A DNA stretch of 64,000 nucleotides, taken from contig NZ_MUYE01000001.1 in assembly GCF_002022445.1 (NCBI RefSeq), forward strand, positions 1,116,001 to 1,180,000. The letters are read 5' to 3'. Source of the DNA: Bartonella sp. AR 15-3 (GTDB taxonomy: Bacteria; Pseudomonadota; Alphaproteobacteria; Rhizobiales; Rhizobiaceae). The position numbers were made by a program, and so were the translations under genes. Under the pieces are notes generated by a model. It did not search any database and had not been told where the DNA came from. It was given only the letters and a program-made list of their open reading frames with translations. Below are positions 19,976 to 29,664 of this stretch, piece by piece. Each line of letters begins with the position of its first letter. Within the stretch, counting starts at the first letter, position 1.

Positions 19976-21099
19976 TGTCTAATCTAAAAGAGAGAATTAA
20001 AGAAATTATCATTCTCAATGGACCAATCTCTGTTAGCCAATATATGGCATTAGCACTTACTGATCCTCAATTTGGCTATTATAAAAAACAAAAACCCTTT
20101 GGACATGATGGTGACTTCATCACAGCACCTGAAATAAGCCAATTATTTGGAGAGATAATTGGCATTTGGGCTATTATGAGCTGGCGAGCTCATGGTTCCC
20201 CTAATTCTTTTATCCTGGCTGAAATAGGCCCAGGACGCGGAACTCTTATGGATGATGTTTTACGTACTATTCGCAAAATTTGTATGACAGCATTCAACGC
20301 TGCTGACATCTTTCTTATTGAGATAAGCCAACGCCTTGCAGCAAAACAAAAAAAACGTCTTCTCTCTTACCAAAAACAAATTTATAGTATTGAAAATTTT
20401 GAACAAATTCCTTTAAAACCTCTTATTATAATTGCAAATGAGCTTTTCGATGCACTCCCAATTAACCAATATATAAAAATCAATGAAGAATGGAGAGAAC
20501 GTCGCATTACACTTAATCAAGAAGGTGATTTTACATTTACCATTGATGTACATAAGTTTCCTGCTACTTTCTTACCACCCCACTGTGCTCAAATGCCCAA
20601 TGGAACAATTGTAGAATATGCGCCCTTACGAAACCAATTAGCACAAAAAATTAGTAGCCGTTTAATGCAAACACAAGGCTCTGCTTTACTCATCGATTAT
20701 GGTGCATCCGATTTTGCGTTTGGAGACACACTACAAGCCGTATCAAAACATAAATTCTGCGATATTTTTTCTGCTCCTGGTGAACATGATTTAACATCAC
20801 ATGTTGATTTTTTTTCTTTGAAAACAATCGCCATTCAACAGGGCTGTTTTGCTGAAATTCTAGAACAAAGAGATTTTCTTTTCAAAATGGGAGTGCTTGA
20901 ACGTGCCAAAAAGCTTAGTATCAACAAAAGCACAGTAATGAAGAAAAAAATTCACCAAGATATCGAACGATTAACTGGTCTAAAACAAATGGGTAAACTT
21001 TTTAAAGTTCTTCACATCAGTAATAAAAACTTACAAATACCTTATTTTCAACCACAAACAATAACAAACCAATTCAGATACCATTTTCGTTTCAAATAA
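19975..21099 (+). CDS. SAM-dependent methyltransferase, MidA/NDUFAF7 family
   Basis: A 374-residue protein of the DUF185/MidA family. Features visible are the N-terminal GPISVSQYMALALTDPQFGYY, the SAM-binding loop LAEIGPGRGTLMDDVLR, the acidic NELFDALPINQY motif, and LIDYGASDFAFGDTLQAVSKHKF. The mitochondrial relative NDUFAF7 symmetrically dimethylates an arginine of a complex I subunit, so a role in complex I assembly is a reasonable inference here, not shown. The start codon overlaps the lgt stop by one base and pgeF follows after 16 bases, so the three genes are co-transcribed. Confidence 0.9.
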   Translation: MSNLKERIKEIIILNGPISVSQYMALALTDPQFGYYKKQKPFGHDGDFITAPEISQLFGEIIGIWAIMSWRAHGSPNSFILAEIGPGRGTLMDDVLRTIRKICMTAFNAADIFLIEISQRLAAKQKKRLLSYQKQIYSIENFEQIPLKPLIIIANELFDALPINQYIKINEEWRERRITLNQEGDFTFTIDVHKFPATFLPPHCAQMPNGTIVEYAPLRNQLAQKISSRLMQTQGSALLIDYGASDFAFGDTLQAVSKHKFCDIFSAPGEHDLTSHVDFFSLKTIAIQQGCFAEILEQRDFLFKMGVLERAKKLSINKSTVMKKKIHQDIERLTGLKQMGKLFKVLHISNKNLQIPYFQPQTITNQFRYHFRFK

Positions 21100-21115
21100 T
21101 CATAAGGGAACCTTT

Positions 21116-21898
21116 ATGGAACCTATTCTTGCACAAGATTTTTGCAATTTACACTCACATAATATCAAACATGGCTTTTTTACACGCCAAGGAGATCTAT
21201 CAAAAAGCTCTTATCAGAGCCTGAATGTCGAACAAAACTCCAACGTTTCTCCTGAACATGTTATGCAAAATCGTACCTTAATCGCTAATTATTTTGATAT
21301 TGAAGTGCAAAATTTAATTACTGTTCACCAAATACACTCTTGTGAAGTTATCGTCGTTGATCAAGCTTTTATTGGAGAACTTCCAAAAGCTGATGCTCTG
21401 GTTACAACAAAAAAAGGATTAGCAATTGGTGTTCTGACAGCAGACTGTGGACCAATTCTTTTTTCTGATCCACAAGCGGGTGTCATTGGTGCTGCACATG
21501 CTGGTTGGCGAGGGAGCTTGAACGGAATTTTAGAAAAAACAATCTCAGTAATGGAAGAACAAGGAGCCAAACGGCAATCAATAACAGCAGTACTTGGACC
21601 ATGCATTGGTCCATGTCATTATGAAGTAACAAGTGAATTTTATAACCAATTCATCGAGCACAATAACGAGTTTGAAAAATATTTTTCAAAAACAGATAAA
21701 GTACACCACTTTAATTTTAATCTATGGACATTCATTATAAACAAACTCGAGCAAGCGGGAATCCTCCGTACTTCTTGTCTAAAACTTTGTACTTATCAAG
21801 ATGAAAAGCGTTTTTTCTCCTATCGACGTGCAATACATCGTAATGAGCCCAATTATGGACGACAAATTTCTGCCATTATGCTAAAAAATAAAGAGTAA
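21116..21898 (+). CDS. pgeF: Peptidoglycan editing factor PgeF (multicopper oxidase-like YfiH family)
   Basis: A 260-residue single-domain protein of the YfiH/DUF152 family, formerly called polyphenol oxidase or laccase-domain protein. The metal-site residues are in VHQIHSCEVIVVD, TADCGPILF, GAAHAGWRGSL and LGPCIGPCHYEV, and the C-terminal CTYQDEKRFFSYRR is typical. In E. coli the protein hydrolyses faulty UDP-MurNAc-L-serine precursors so that the peptide stem keeps alanine, and homologues also show purine nucleoside phosphorylase-like activity. Third gene of the lgt operon; an AAGGGAAC ribosome-binding site precedes the ATG. Confidence 0.92.
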   Translation: MEPILAQDFCNLHSHNIKHGFFTRQGDLSKSSYQSLNVEQNSNVSPEHVMQNRTLIANYFDIEVQNLITVHQIHSCEVIVVDQAFIGELPKADALVTTKKGLAIGVLTADCGPILFSDPQAGVIGAAHAGWRGSLNGILEKTISVMEEQGAKRQSITAVLGPCIGPCHYEVTSEFYNQFIEHNNEFEKYFSKTDKVHHFNFNLWTFIINKLEQAGILRTSCLKLCTYQDEKRFFSYRRAIHRNEPNYGRQISAIMLKNKE

Positions 21899-22195
21899 AG
21901 TTGCTTTTTACTTCAAAGAAATACTAAAAAATATAAAAAAATTCCTATTAATAAATTGTGGAAATTTTTATTATTGGTTTTTCTTCTCAAATAAGTTATT
22001 TATACGCAAATTCTAGCGGCGTTGCAAATAATCTTTGCTATATTCCAAAAAACAACTCTTCAATGTTAATAATTATCAATTTATATTAAATCAAATCTCT
22101 TGATACAATTATATCTTCTTGTTTTAACAACTCTTAGTAAATAGTCTTCAATCTCAAAACGCCATATAATATTAATTTCACAAAATCCTGATATG

Positions 22196-22590
22196 TTATA
22201 AACACATCTTGTAAACTCGATCATTTTTAAAAACCTTGACATTGTTACAAATCTTGGTTCTGCAACAAACATTAGCACTACCCCAAATCATGGTATTACC
22301 AGAAACAGTGTTTTCACCACAAATTTTAACGTCTCTAAATACTCTTGCTTCATCGTAAATTGCAGCATTTTCAGCAACTTTAGCATTATCATAAATCATA
22401 GCATTACCAAAAATTTTGGCATTATCATAAACCCAACAATTTCCCTCATGTGATAAATTCTTTTCATCCTCAATAAAACCACCAAGATCACCTGTCTTTA
22501 CGTTTTCAAAGTCTTTAAGAGCTCTAATACAATAAAGTTTATAAGAACCAATTATTATTTTTCATCTGTAAATTCATATTTTTTGAGCAT
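22196..22590 (-). pseudogene. Frameshifted phage-type hexapeptide-repeat protein
   Basis: On the minus strand an ATG at 22590 opens a frame reading MLKKYEFTDEK that stops at once. Shifting by one base within a run of five A (plus-strand T 22558-22562) continues it as GSYKLYCIRALKDFENVK, then GDLGGFIEDEKNLSHEG, then repeats such as CWVYDNAKIFGNA, MIYDNAKVAENA and AIYDEARVF, up to a stop at 22196. Restoring one A rejoins the two parts. This is the layout of a protein common in phages and in Bartonella prophage regions, with an N-terminal RALKDF..GDLGGF module followed by left-handed beta-helix hexapeptide repeats. It is also shorter than family members, so the repeat region is probably truncated. 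No other phage genes are nearby, so this is a stray relic. Function is unknown. Confidence 0.72.
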
Positions 22591-22867
22591 AAATAATTTG
22601 CCTATTTTATATTCAAAATTTTTTATAAAACAGTATTTTTTCTCATAACACTGATTATTTTTAAACAATTTGTCTCTTGTTAGCTGTTTTTTCATAATTT
22701 TTTAAACAGTCTACAAACAGTAAGTATTTGACATAAACCAACGAACTACATTCATTTTAAATAATGATAGTTAATTTTTTATTCTTTTATAATTGTTCAC
22801 TTGCAATCTGATAGTAAAAAGTTAAAAATCGCTTCATATTTAATCGTAATTACTTAGAGGTTCTATT

Positions 22868-23800
22868 ATGAAACTTTTTTGCGGCAATTCTAATCCATGT
22901 CTTGCTGAAGATGTTGCAAACTATTTAAGTATTCCTCTAGGCAAAGCAACTGTAAAACGTTTTGCTGATCAAGAGATTTTTGTAGAATTGCATGAAAACG
23001 TACGTGGACAAGATGTATTTGTTTTGCAATCTTCATCCTATCCAGCGAATGATCATTTAATGGAATTGCTCATTATGATTGATGCACTTCGTCGGTCTTC
23101 AGCGCGTCGTATTACAGCTGTCGTACCTTATTTTGGTTATGCTCGCCAAGATCGTAAACCTGGACCACGCACTCCTATTTCGGCAAAACTTGTTGCTAAT
23201 CTCATTACTCAAGCAGGCGCTCATCGCGTTTTGACATTAGATCTTCATGCAGGACAAATCCAGGGTTTCTTTGATATCCCAACGGATAATCTTTACGCTG
23301 TTCCCGTTATTGCTCGCGATATTAAGATGCATTATTCTCTTGAAAATGTCATTGTTGTTTCACCTGATGTTGGTGGTGTGGTGCGTGCACGCTCCTTAGC
23401 TAAGCGCTTAAATAGTCTCCTTGCTATTGTTGATAAACGCCGTGAACGCCCAGGTGAATCAGAAGTAATGAACATCATTGGTGATGTGACTGAAAAAGAT
23501 TGTCTCTTGCTGGATGATATTGTTGATTCAGGCGGTACTCTATGTAACGCAGCAAGCGCTCTTTTGCAACATGGCGCAAGAAGCGTCACTGCTTATATTA
23601 CACATGGTGTGCTTTCTGGTAATGCTATAGAACGCATTACCAATTCAGAAATGAAAGAATTAGTGATTACTGATTCAATCATGCCAACCAAAGCAATTAA
23701 ACAAGCTCATAATATGCGTATCTTGCCAATTGCTGATTTAATCGGAGAAGCTATTGCAAGGACAGCAGCAGAGCAGTCTGTTTCAAGTTTATTTGGCTAA
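22868..23800 (+). CDS. prs: Ribose-phosphate pyrophosphokinase (PRPP synthase)
   Basis: A 310-residue class I PRPP synthase. Visible motifs are [12 protein letters not shown] at the N-terminus with [11 protein letters not shown], the ATP-binding region [13 protein letters not shown], the metal-binding [12 protein letters not shown], and the PRPP-binding loop [14 protein letters not shown]. It makes phosphoribosyl pyrophosphate from ribose 5-phosphate and ATP for nucleotide, histidine, tryptophan and NAD synthesis. It is preceded by an AGAGG ribosome-binding site and transcribed alone. Convergent to it lies only decayed DNA. Confidence 0.97.
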   Translation: MKLFCGNSNPCLAEDVANYLSIPLGKATVKRFADQEIFVELHENVRGQDVFVLQSSSYPANDHLMELLIMIDALRRSSARRITAVVPYFGYARQDRKPGPRTPISAKLVANLITQAGAHRVLTLDLHAGQIQGFFDIPTDNLYAVPVIARDIKMHYSLENVIVVSPDVGGVVRARSLAKRLNSLLAIVDKRRERPGESEVMNIIGDVTEKDCLLLDDIVDSGGTLCNAASALLQHGARSVTAYITHGVLSGNAIERITNSEMKELVITDSIMPTKAIKQAHNMRILPIADLIGEAIARTAAEQSVSSLFG

Positions 23801-23831
23801 ATTGGTGCCTTTGGATCTCCTGGTGCTGTTT

Positions 23832-25529
23832 CTAAATTGAGACAAGAAAAGTTACCACGCGCTTACCACTAAAATCAGTATGAATAACAATAAGCCCATG
23901 GTCTTCAAAATAAATTAAAAGACGACGTGCACGACTTAAAGAATAAGTCCCATAAAGACTCGTTAACACTGCATCTGATGGGCAAAGCTTCCCTGTTACT
24001 GCTACCTGCGCGACAGGTAAAATACAGCTTAGAACATCATTTTCTAAACTTTTTGATAGATGTAAGACATGCTTCCACTCTTCTCTTACAGCATCTTCTT
24101 CATCAATAGAGGTTTGAATAGAAGTTTGAGCAATAACCAATTTACGACAAAATTGTGAAATATTAGGAAGGAATTCTGATACACTATGAATACGATAACG
24201 TATCAAAAAATCTTGATAAAATACTGCTGTTGAACGATAAGCAACCTCAGGATCATCTATCATTTCAGGAATAATACGTTACCTGCACTTTGTAATCAAT
24301 TGCTGAAATCTGTGGAGAGGAGTGTTTATCTTCCTTTATTAATCTTTGTTTTTTGTGCACAACCTCTTCTAATATTTCATGAATTTCTTGTTCTTTTACA
24401 AACTCTAGTGAATAATGAGATGGCGTTGGTTTTTTTTAGATAAAGCAGTAAAAACAAGTTTTTTGCATCAGTTCTCTCCGTTGAAAGCGGCATTATTTTC
24501 GGACCGGAAGAACGCGCTGATGTTTCAACAGGACCAACAATAATCGCTAAAGAACGCCGTGATAAAGCAGGTCTTAAAGCAATAAAATGACCACGCTCAA
24601 GATCTTGAAACATTTCTGCTTGAAAATGCTCCATTCCTAAAAGATCAGCAGTACGTATCATATCAATATCCCAAAATACGTCCTATTAAAAAATTTGATG
24701 CTTCAGCAGCCACGTTTTTTGCAAGCTTAGCTAAACGTTGTGTAGAATAACACCAGCAAGACTACGTTTACGTCCTCGACACATTAAATTGGTCATAGCA
24801 CTAAGCAAAATCTTACGCACTTCACCAGAAATCTCCCCTGCTACAAGTTGGAGCAAACAATTGCGCTTCATTAATCACAACTAAATAGGATAGGAATAAT
24901 CACGCTCAATATCAAAAAGTGCTCCAAGAAAAATACCAACAGCACGCATTTGTTGTGCAATATCTAGGTTTTCAAGATTGAACACAACTGAAACCCGATG
25001 CTAGCGAATCCGATGAGCAATTTGTATCAATTCTTTTTCGTTCCGTTGTGCTTCAACAACAATATGGCCAAATTTATCAGCCAAAGTCACAAAATCTTCT
25101 TCTGGATCAATCACACTGTTGCACCCATGAAGAACTCTGTTCAAGAAGACGCCGAAGAAGATGTGATTTTCCTGAACTAGAATTACCTTATACGAAAAGA
25201 CGTGTTGCTAATAATTCCTCGAGATTAACGAACGCCGGAACTGATTTACGTAACATGCCATATTCTGGCACTTCCCCTAAGGTAATTTCAACTTTCACAA
25301 GATCTCCATTATTCAATCTTTGAAAATTGATATTGATTCTACATTTTTCAACATACTTGTAACATTTCCTCTTCCATAAGGCTAGAAACCAAGGATTTTT
25401 CCTACAACTCTTGCATCTCCTAATGGTTTGAATTATAGAACAAGCTTCTGTGTAGACACCCTTGGAGGCAACATAGAATAGGGTAATCGCCGTTGTACAG
25501 CGTATATCTTCGTATTCATGCAAAACCAC
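23832..25529 (-). pseudogene. Decayed HerA-like (DUF87) ATPase gene
   Basis: Fragments in different minus-strand frames line up in the order of one HerA-type ATPase. First comes an N-terminal part with LVKVEITLGEVPEYG. Then a Walker A relic GNSSSGKSHLLRRLLEQ (25164-25187), then VIDPEEDFVTLADKFGH, VVFNLENLDIAQQMRAVG, a Walker B relic VVINEAQLFAP, AMTNLMCRGRKR, IDMIRTADLLGMEHFQAEMF and GPVETSARSS. Last is a 143-residue C-terminal open stretch that begins MIDDPEVAYRS. Several stops and at least four frame changes separate them, so no functional protein can be made. Intact relatives in rhizobia are cytoplasmic AAA+ proteins of unclear role, some acting in DNA repair with NurA. The Walker A motif is still readable, which suggests fairly recent loss. 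Confidence 0.82.
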
Positions 25530-25574
25530 TACTGGTTTTCATGATTCTCAAATTATATAAAAAGGACTTTAGTT

Positions 25575-26192
25575 ATGAGCAAAAGCTATACTTTTAAAGC
25601 CGAGATACGCGAGCAGGTTGGTAAGGGCTCCTCCCGCAAACTTCGTCGTAATGGTTTCATTCCAGCTGTTATTTATGGTGATAAACAGCCTCCTTTAGCA
25701 ATTTCAGTTCCCTATAAAGATATTTTCTATAAAATTCATGCTGGTGGATTTCGTACTACTGTCGCAACTATTGAAATTGATCAACAAAAAATTCAAGTTT
25801 TACCAAAAGATTATCAACTTGATCCTGTCCGCGACTTTCCTATACACGTAGATTTCTTACGCATTTCAGCAAAATCCGTTGTTCATGTGCACATTCCTGT
25901 ACACTTCCTTAATGAAGATACAGCTCCAGGAATTAAACGAGGTGGCATCTTAAATATTGTGCGCCATGAAATTGAATGTACTGCACTAGCGCATGCTATC
26001 CCTGAAGCAATTGAGATTGATCTTTCCAGTTATTCTATTGGTGATTCTATTCATATTTCCGCAGTACAATTACCAAAAGGTGTTACACCAGTCATTCAGG
26101 AACGAGATTTTACCATTGCTACCATTGCTGCCCCTGCTAACACCAGTGTGGGTGATGTTCCTTCAGACAAAGAGAACAATGCAAAAAACTAA
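25575..26192 (+). CDS. rplY: 50S ribosomal protein L25 (Ctc/TL5 form)
   Basis: A 205-residue L25 of the long two-domain type. The N-terminal 5S rRNA-binding beta-barrel begins [31 protein letters not shown], read here as separate motifs [10 protein letters not shown] and FIPAVIYG. The C-terminal domain, from about residue 95 ([22 protein letters not shown]), is the TL5/Ctc extension found in alphaproteobacteria. It ends in a charged tail ([10 protein letters not shown]). It is followed after 69 bases by pth, the usual rplY-pth order, so the two are likely co-transcribed. An AAGGAC ribosome-binding site precedes the ATG. Confidence 0.96.
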   Translation: MSKSYTFKAEIREQVGKGSSRKLRRNGFIPAVIYGDKQPPLAISVPYKDIFYKIHAGGFRTTVATIEIDQQKIQVLPKDYQLDPVRDFPIHVDFLRISAKSVVHVHIPVHFLNEDTAPGIKRGGILNIVRHEIECTALAHAIPEAIEIDLSSYSIGDSIHISAVQLPKGVTPVIQERDFTIATIAAPANTSVGDVPSDKENNAKN

Positions 26193-26261
26193 AAAATTTT
26201 ATTAGATGAGCCTCCATCTTTTTAACACTTTTTGTTTTCTTATACTTTACCGGAGGTGCAC

Positions 26262-26855
26262 ATGTTGCTCATTGCTGGTCTTGGCAATCCGGGTGCTCAC
26301 TATAAAAATAACCGCCATAATATTGGTTTCATGGCTGTTAATGTTATTCACCAAACCTTTTCTTTTCCTCCATGGTCAAAAAAATTTCAGGCTGAAATCT
26401 CAACCAATTTTATAAACAATGAAAAAATTATTCTTATAAAACCGCAAACTTTTATGAATTTATCTGGTCAATCAATTCGCGAAGCCTTGCGGTTTTATAA
26501 ATTAGACTTGAATAATCTTATTGTTATTTACGATGAACTAGATTTACTACCTGGTAAAATAAGAATAAAAATTGGAGGAGGAAGTAATGGACATAATGGT
26601 ATCAAGTCTATTGATAGTCATTGCGGCACTAATTACTGCCGTATACGCTTAGGTATTGGGCACCCTGGTCCCAAAGAGCTGGTTAATCAGTATGTTTTGG
26701 GAAATTTTATCAAATCTGATCAAGAATGGCTAACCCCTTTACTAGATGCAATTGCAAATAATATGGAACTCTTAATAAAAAGAAATAATAATTGTTTTAT
26801 GAATAAAATTACATTGGCAATGGAAAGATTTACAATAAAGCATCATCTCACTTGA
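26262..26855 (+). CDS. pth: Peptidyl-tRNA hydrolase
   Basis: A 197-residue Pth from the ATG at 26262, which follows CGGAGG by five bases; in-frame codons upstream do not belong. Motifs are LIAGLGNPG at the start, the catalytic His in [18 protein letters not shown], the catalytic-region Asp in [11 protein letters not shown], and [13 protein letters not shown]. It recycles tRNA by cutting peptidyl-tRNAs released from stalled ribosomes. In many alphaproteobacteria rplY-pth-ychF are consecutive. Here ychF follows about 1 kb later, with a convergent L,D-transpeptidase gene inserted between. Confidence 0.96.
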   Translation: MLLIAGLGNPGAHYKNNRHNIGFMAVNVIHQTFSFPPWSKKFQAEISTNFINNEKIILIKPQTFMNLSGQSIREALRFYKLDLNNLIVIYDELDLLPGKIRIKIGGGSNGHNGIKSIDSHCGTNYCRIRLGIGHPGPKELVNQYVLGNFIKSDQEWLTPLLDAIANNMELLIKRNNNCFMNKITLAMERFTIKHHLT

Positions 26856-26874
26856 ATACATAAATACACACGCC

Positions 26875-26907
26875 CTTTGATATTTTTCCCTGAAGAAGAT
26901 ATCAAAG
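26875..26907. repeat. Inverted repeat between convergent pth and L,D-transpeptidase genes
   Basis: CTTTGATAT (26875-26883) pairs perfectly with ATATCAAAG (26899-26907). The position between two convergent gene ends suggests a transcription terminator, but neither side has a good T run. Confidence 0.45.
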
Positions 26908-26954
26908 TTAAGTGATGTATAAAATCAGTTAATAAATCCTATAACTTATTACGA

Positions 26955-27644
26955 CTAAATAAGCCCGTTTAATGTATTTTCGCTATTTTGCAATACCACT
27001 ACACGTGAGCCATCAGGAACGCGATTATAAAGATCAATAATATCTTGATTGAGTAGACGAATACATCCACTAGAAATAGCGCGGCCAATTGACCAGGCTT
27101 CATGTGAACCATGAATACGGAAGAGAGTATCTTTCCCATTTTTGAAAAGATAAAATGCCCGTGCCCCTAATGGATTCTCAGGACCAGGGGGCATACCCTG
27201 CCCTAAATGACCATACCGTTCTGGTTCACGCTCCATCATTGCCTTAGTAGGAGCCCAACGCGGCCATCGGCGCTTATATTGTACAATCCCAACACCCGTA
27301 AATGCCAACCCTTCTTTGCCAACACCAATACCATAACGTAAAGCCTTGCCATTTTCACCAACAAGATAAAGGAAACATGCTTGAGTATCTACAACTAATG
27401 TGCCAGAAGAATAATCTGCCTGATAATTGACTTGTTGACGCCAAAATTTTGGGTCAATTGTTGAAAGATTAACCGCAGGTAAAAAATAAGGTTCATTTGT
27501 TACAGGCCCATATAAATCCTGTATTTCGGGTGGAACATACTGAGCCTGTTGAGAAAAAATAGGTATATTTGATTGACGTGTAAGACATCCAACCAAAGCC
27601 AAAGGCGTTGCTATTAAAAAAGTTCGACGAGATAACAATCTCAT
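26955..27644 (-). CDS. L,D-transpeptidase (YkuD family), exported
   Basis: A 229-residue protein. The N-terminus MRLLSRRTFLIATPLALVGC combines a twin-arginine-like SRRTFL with a hydrophobic stretch and ends in LVGC, a good lipobox, so it may be a lipoprotein. The YkuD catalytic domain (about 82-215) has RIHGSHEAWSIG and the active-site Cys194 in ISSGCIRLLNQD, the H-x-n-S-x-G-C-x-R-h signature. Such enzymes form 3-3 cross-links in peptidoglycan or attach proteins such as Braun-type lipoproteins to it, which in Rhizobiales are major wall activities. Which reaction applies cannot be told. Standalone gene in the middle of the pth-ychF interval. Confidence 0.9.
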   Translation of the reverse strand: MRLLSRRTFLIATPLALVGCLTRQSNIPIFSQQAQYVPPEIQDLYGPVTNEPYFLPAVNLSTIDPKFWRQQVNYQADYSSGTLVVDTQACFLYLVGENGKALRYGIGVGKEGLAFTGVGIVQYKRRWPRWAPTKAMMEREPERYGHLGQGMPPGPENPLGARAFYLFKNGKDTLFRIHGSHEAWSIGRAISSGCIRLLNQDIIDLYNRVPDGSRVVVLQNSENTLNGLI

Positions 27645-27897
27645 ATTTTCTCCGATTATTTATTTCGAAAATTTTACATACTACGCAAAAATTACTGCAA
27701 TATTAATATTTATTAGTAAAATCATTATTTAAAATAGTGTAATAATAAAAAAAAATTATAGCAATTATTCATTATATTTTTCACACTATCACAACAACTA
27801 CAAACTAGAACTCTTTTCAAAACATGCTATAGAAATAACAATAAAGCTTTATTTTGACCCCAAGAATAAATGACAATTAATAAAGGAAGAGAATTTT

Positions 27898-29001
27898 ATG
27901 GGCTTTAAATGTGGTATTGTTGGATTACCCAATGTTGGTAAATCAACTCTCTTTAATGCATTAACAAAAACAGCTACAGCACAAGCAGCCAACTATCCTT
28001 TTTGCACAATTGAGCCTAATACCGGTGAAGTTGCTGTCCCAGATCCACGGATGAAAAAAATCGCCTCTATTGCCGGATCAAAAGAAATAATTCCTACACG
28101 TATTAGTTTTGTTGATATTGCAGGACTTGTACGTGGTGCTTCAAAGGGTGAAGGGTTAGGAAATAAATTTTTAGCGAATATTCGTGAAGTTGATGCCATT
28201 ATCCATATTTTACGGTGTTTTCAAGACGAAAATATTACACATATAGAAGGACGAATTGATCCTATTTCTGACGCTACAACGGTTGAAACCGAACTCATGC
28301 TCTCGGATCTTGAAAGCCTTGAACGACGAATTACACAAGTTCGTAAACGTGCAACTGGAAAAGATAAAGAAGCTCTTGCTATTCTCCCTATCATGGAAGC
28401 TGCATTAAAATTGTTGCAAAAAGGAGACCCTGTACGGTTAATGCTCAAAGATATTTCTGCCGATGAACAATGCATTCTTAATGGTTTGAATCTTTTAACA
28501 TCAAAACCCGTGCTCTATGTTTGCAATGTAAGTGAAAATGAAGCCGCTCATGGTAATGACTTTACTCAAGCAGTTGAGAAAATGGCAACAGCACAGAATG
28601 CACAAACTATTATTATTGCCGCTTCTATCGAAGCTGAAATTGCCCAACTTACTGACGAAGAAGCTTTAGAGTATCTTAAGGCTTTAGGGCTTTTTGAACC
28701 CGGCCTTAATCGACTCATTCGCACTGGTTATGATTTACTTAACCTAATTACTTACTTTACTTGTGGCCCTAAAGAAACACGCGCATGGACAATTGTGCGC
28801 GGAGTAAAAGCACCGCAAGCTGCAGGTGTTATTCATTCAGATTTTGAACGTGGCTTCATTCGTGCCCAAACTATTAGCTATGAAGATTATATTGCCTTGG
28901 GTGGAGAAAATGGAGCAAAAGAAGCAGGAAAAGCTCGCGATGAAGGTAAAGAATATATTGTGCAAGATGGTGATATCATATTCTTTAGGCACAATACTTA
29001 A
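27898..29001 (+). CDS. ychF: Redox-regulated ATPase/GTPase YchF (Obg family)
   Basis: A 367-residue YchF. The P-loop GLPNVGKST is at residues 8-16, followed by the G3 region VDIAGLVRGASKGEGLGN. The G4-like NVSE variant, typical of YchF and linked to its ATP preference over GTP, is in YVCNVSENE. A C-terminal TGS domain ends DGDIIFFRHNT. YchF (human OLA1) associates with ribosomes and affects stress responses. An AAGGAAG ribosome-binding site precedes the ATG. A strong bidirectional terminator follows. Confidence 0.97.
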   Translation: MGFKCGIVGLPNVGKSTLFNALTKTATAQAANYPFCTIEPNTGEVAVPDPRMKKIASIAGSKEIIPTRISFVDIAGLVRGASKGEGLGNKFLANIREVDAIIHILRCFQDENITHIEGRIDPISDATTVETELMLSDLESLERRITQVRKRATGKDKEALAILPIMEAALKLLQKGDPVRLMLKDISADEQCILNGLNLLTSKPVLYVCNVSENEAAHGNDFTQAVEKMATAQNAQTIIIAASIEAEIAQLTDEEALEYLKALGLFEPGLNRLIRTGYDLLNLITYFTCGPKETRAWTIVRGVKAPQAAGVIHSDFERGFIRAQTISYEDYIALGGENGAKEAGKARDEGKEYIVQDGDIIFFRHNT

Positions 29002-29090
29002 TGCATTTCTTTTAAAGCCTTAAATATCTTAACCCTTTAAAATTCTTCTTTGTATCAACTACTTCTGCGTTCTTAGGAAAACTTTCAAAT

Positions 29091-29126
29091 AAAATAGCCG
29101 CATTATAAACGGCTATTTTATTTTTG
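29091..29126. terminator. Bidirectional terminator between ychF and the PRC-barrel gene
   Basis: Perfect stem AAAATAGCCG / CGGCTATTTT with a CATTATAAA loop, then ATTTTT on the plus side and A-rich sequence on the other. It serves both convergent genes. Confidence 0.85.
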
Positions 29127-29138
29127 ATTAAGACAAAA

Positions 29139-29585
29139 TTAACGTTTCCAGTGACCTTCATATTTAAATTCTGGAGCACTTTTTAAGGAATCTTTTGTTG
29201 CATTGATAATAAATTTCCATTTACCATAATCATTTGTTTTCTGAATTGTATCAGGAGAAACAACTATATAACGTTCTCCTATCCCAAGAAAACCACCAAT
29301 ACCAATGACAATTCCTTCGACACTATTTTCACGTAAAATAATATCTTTCACTTCACCAATATTTTCATCTTCCATATTGTATACATTAGCACCAATAAGG
29401 CTTGAAGCAACAAAATCAGCTGCTGAAGGCGTAATATAACGCGCGGCCATATCTGAACCAATCTGTACAATACCTGTTGATGAAATCACCTCAGTTTCAA
29501 AAGGCGTTGTTGTTGTAAAAGACTGAGCATACGCACCAGAAACCATAAAAATTGACACAAAAGCAGTGCACACAATTTTTTTCAT
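29139..29585 (-). CDS. Exported PRC-barrel domain protein
   Basis: A 148-residue protein from the ATG at 29585, which has GGAGAA upstream; a longer frame begins 12 codons earlier without a ribosome-binding site. Residues 1-20 are a signal peptide (MKKIVCTAFVSIFMVSGAYA). The PRC-barrel follows (about 60-125): SSLIGANVYNMEDENIGEVKD, with the motif GANVYNMEDENIGEV, then IVIGIGGFLGIGERYIVV. The C-terminus (WKFIINATKDSLKSAPEF) matches rhizobial periplasmic PRC-barrel proteins. Their function is not known; PRC-barrels act as small interaction domains. The gene lies between ychF and the bc1 relic. Confidence 0.85.
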   Translation of the reverse strand: MKKIVCTAFVSIFMVSGAYAQSFTTTTPFETEVISSTGIVQIGSDMAARYITPSAADFVASSLIGANVYNMEDENIGEVKDIILRENSVEGIVIGIGGFLGIGERYIVVSPDTIQKTNDYGKWKFIINATKDSLKSAPEFKYEGHWKR

Positions 29586-29664
29586 TTTATAATTCTCCGT
29601 TTTTACTTTATAAGCTCTCAATGCGTCATTATAAAATTTGTTCCCTACACGCTTTTAAGATAGC

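Noticed and set aside
22081-22278. A 65-codon minus-strand frame overlapping the phage-type relic
   Set aside because: It overlaps the repeat protein in another frame, has no ribosome-binding site and no recognisable similarity.
23832-24263. A 143-residue open frame that could be called a separate gene
   Set aside because: It is in line with the other HerA-like fragments and corresponds to the C-terminus of that ATPase, so it is treated as part of the pseudogene.
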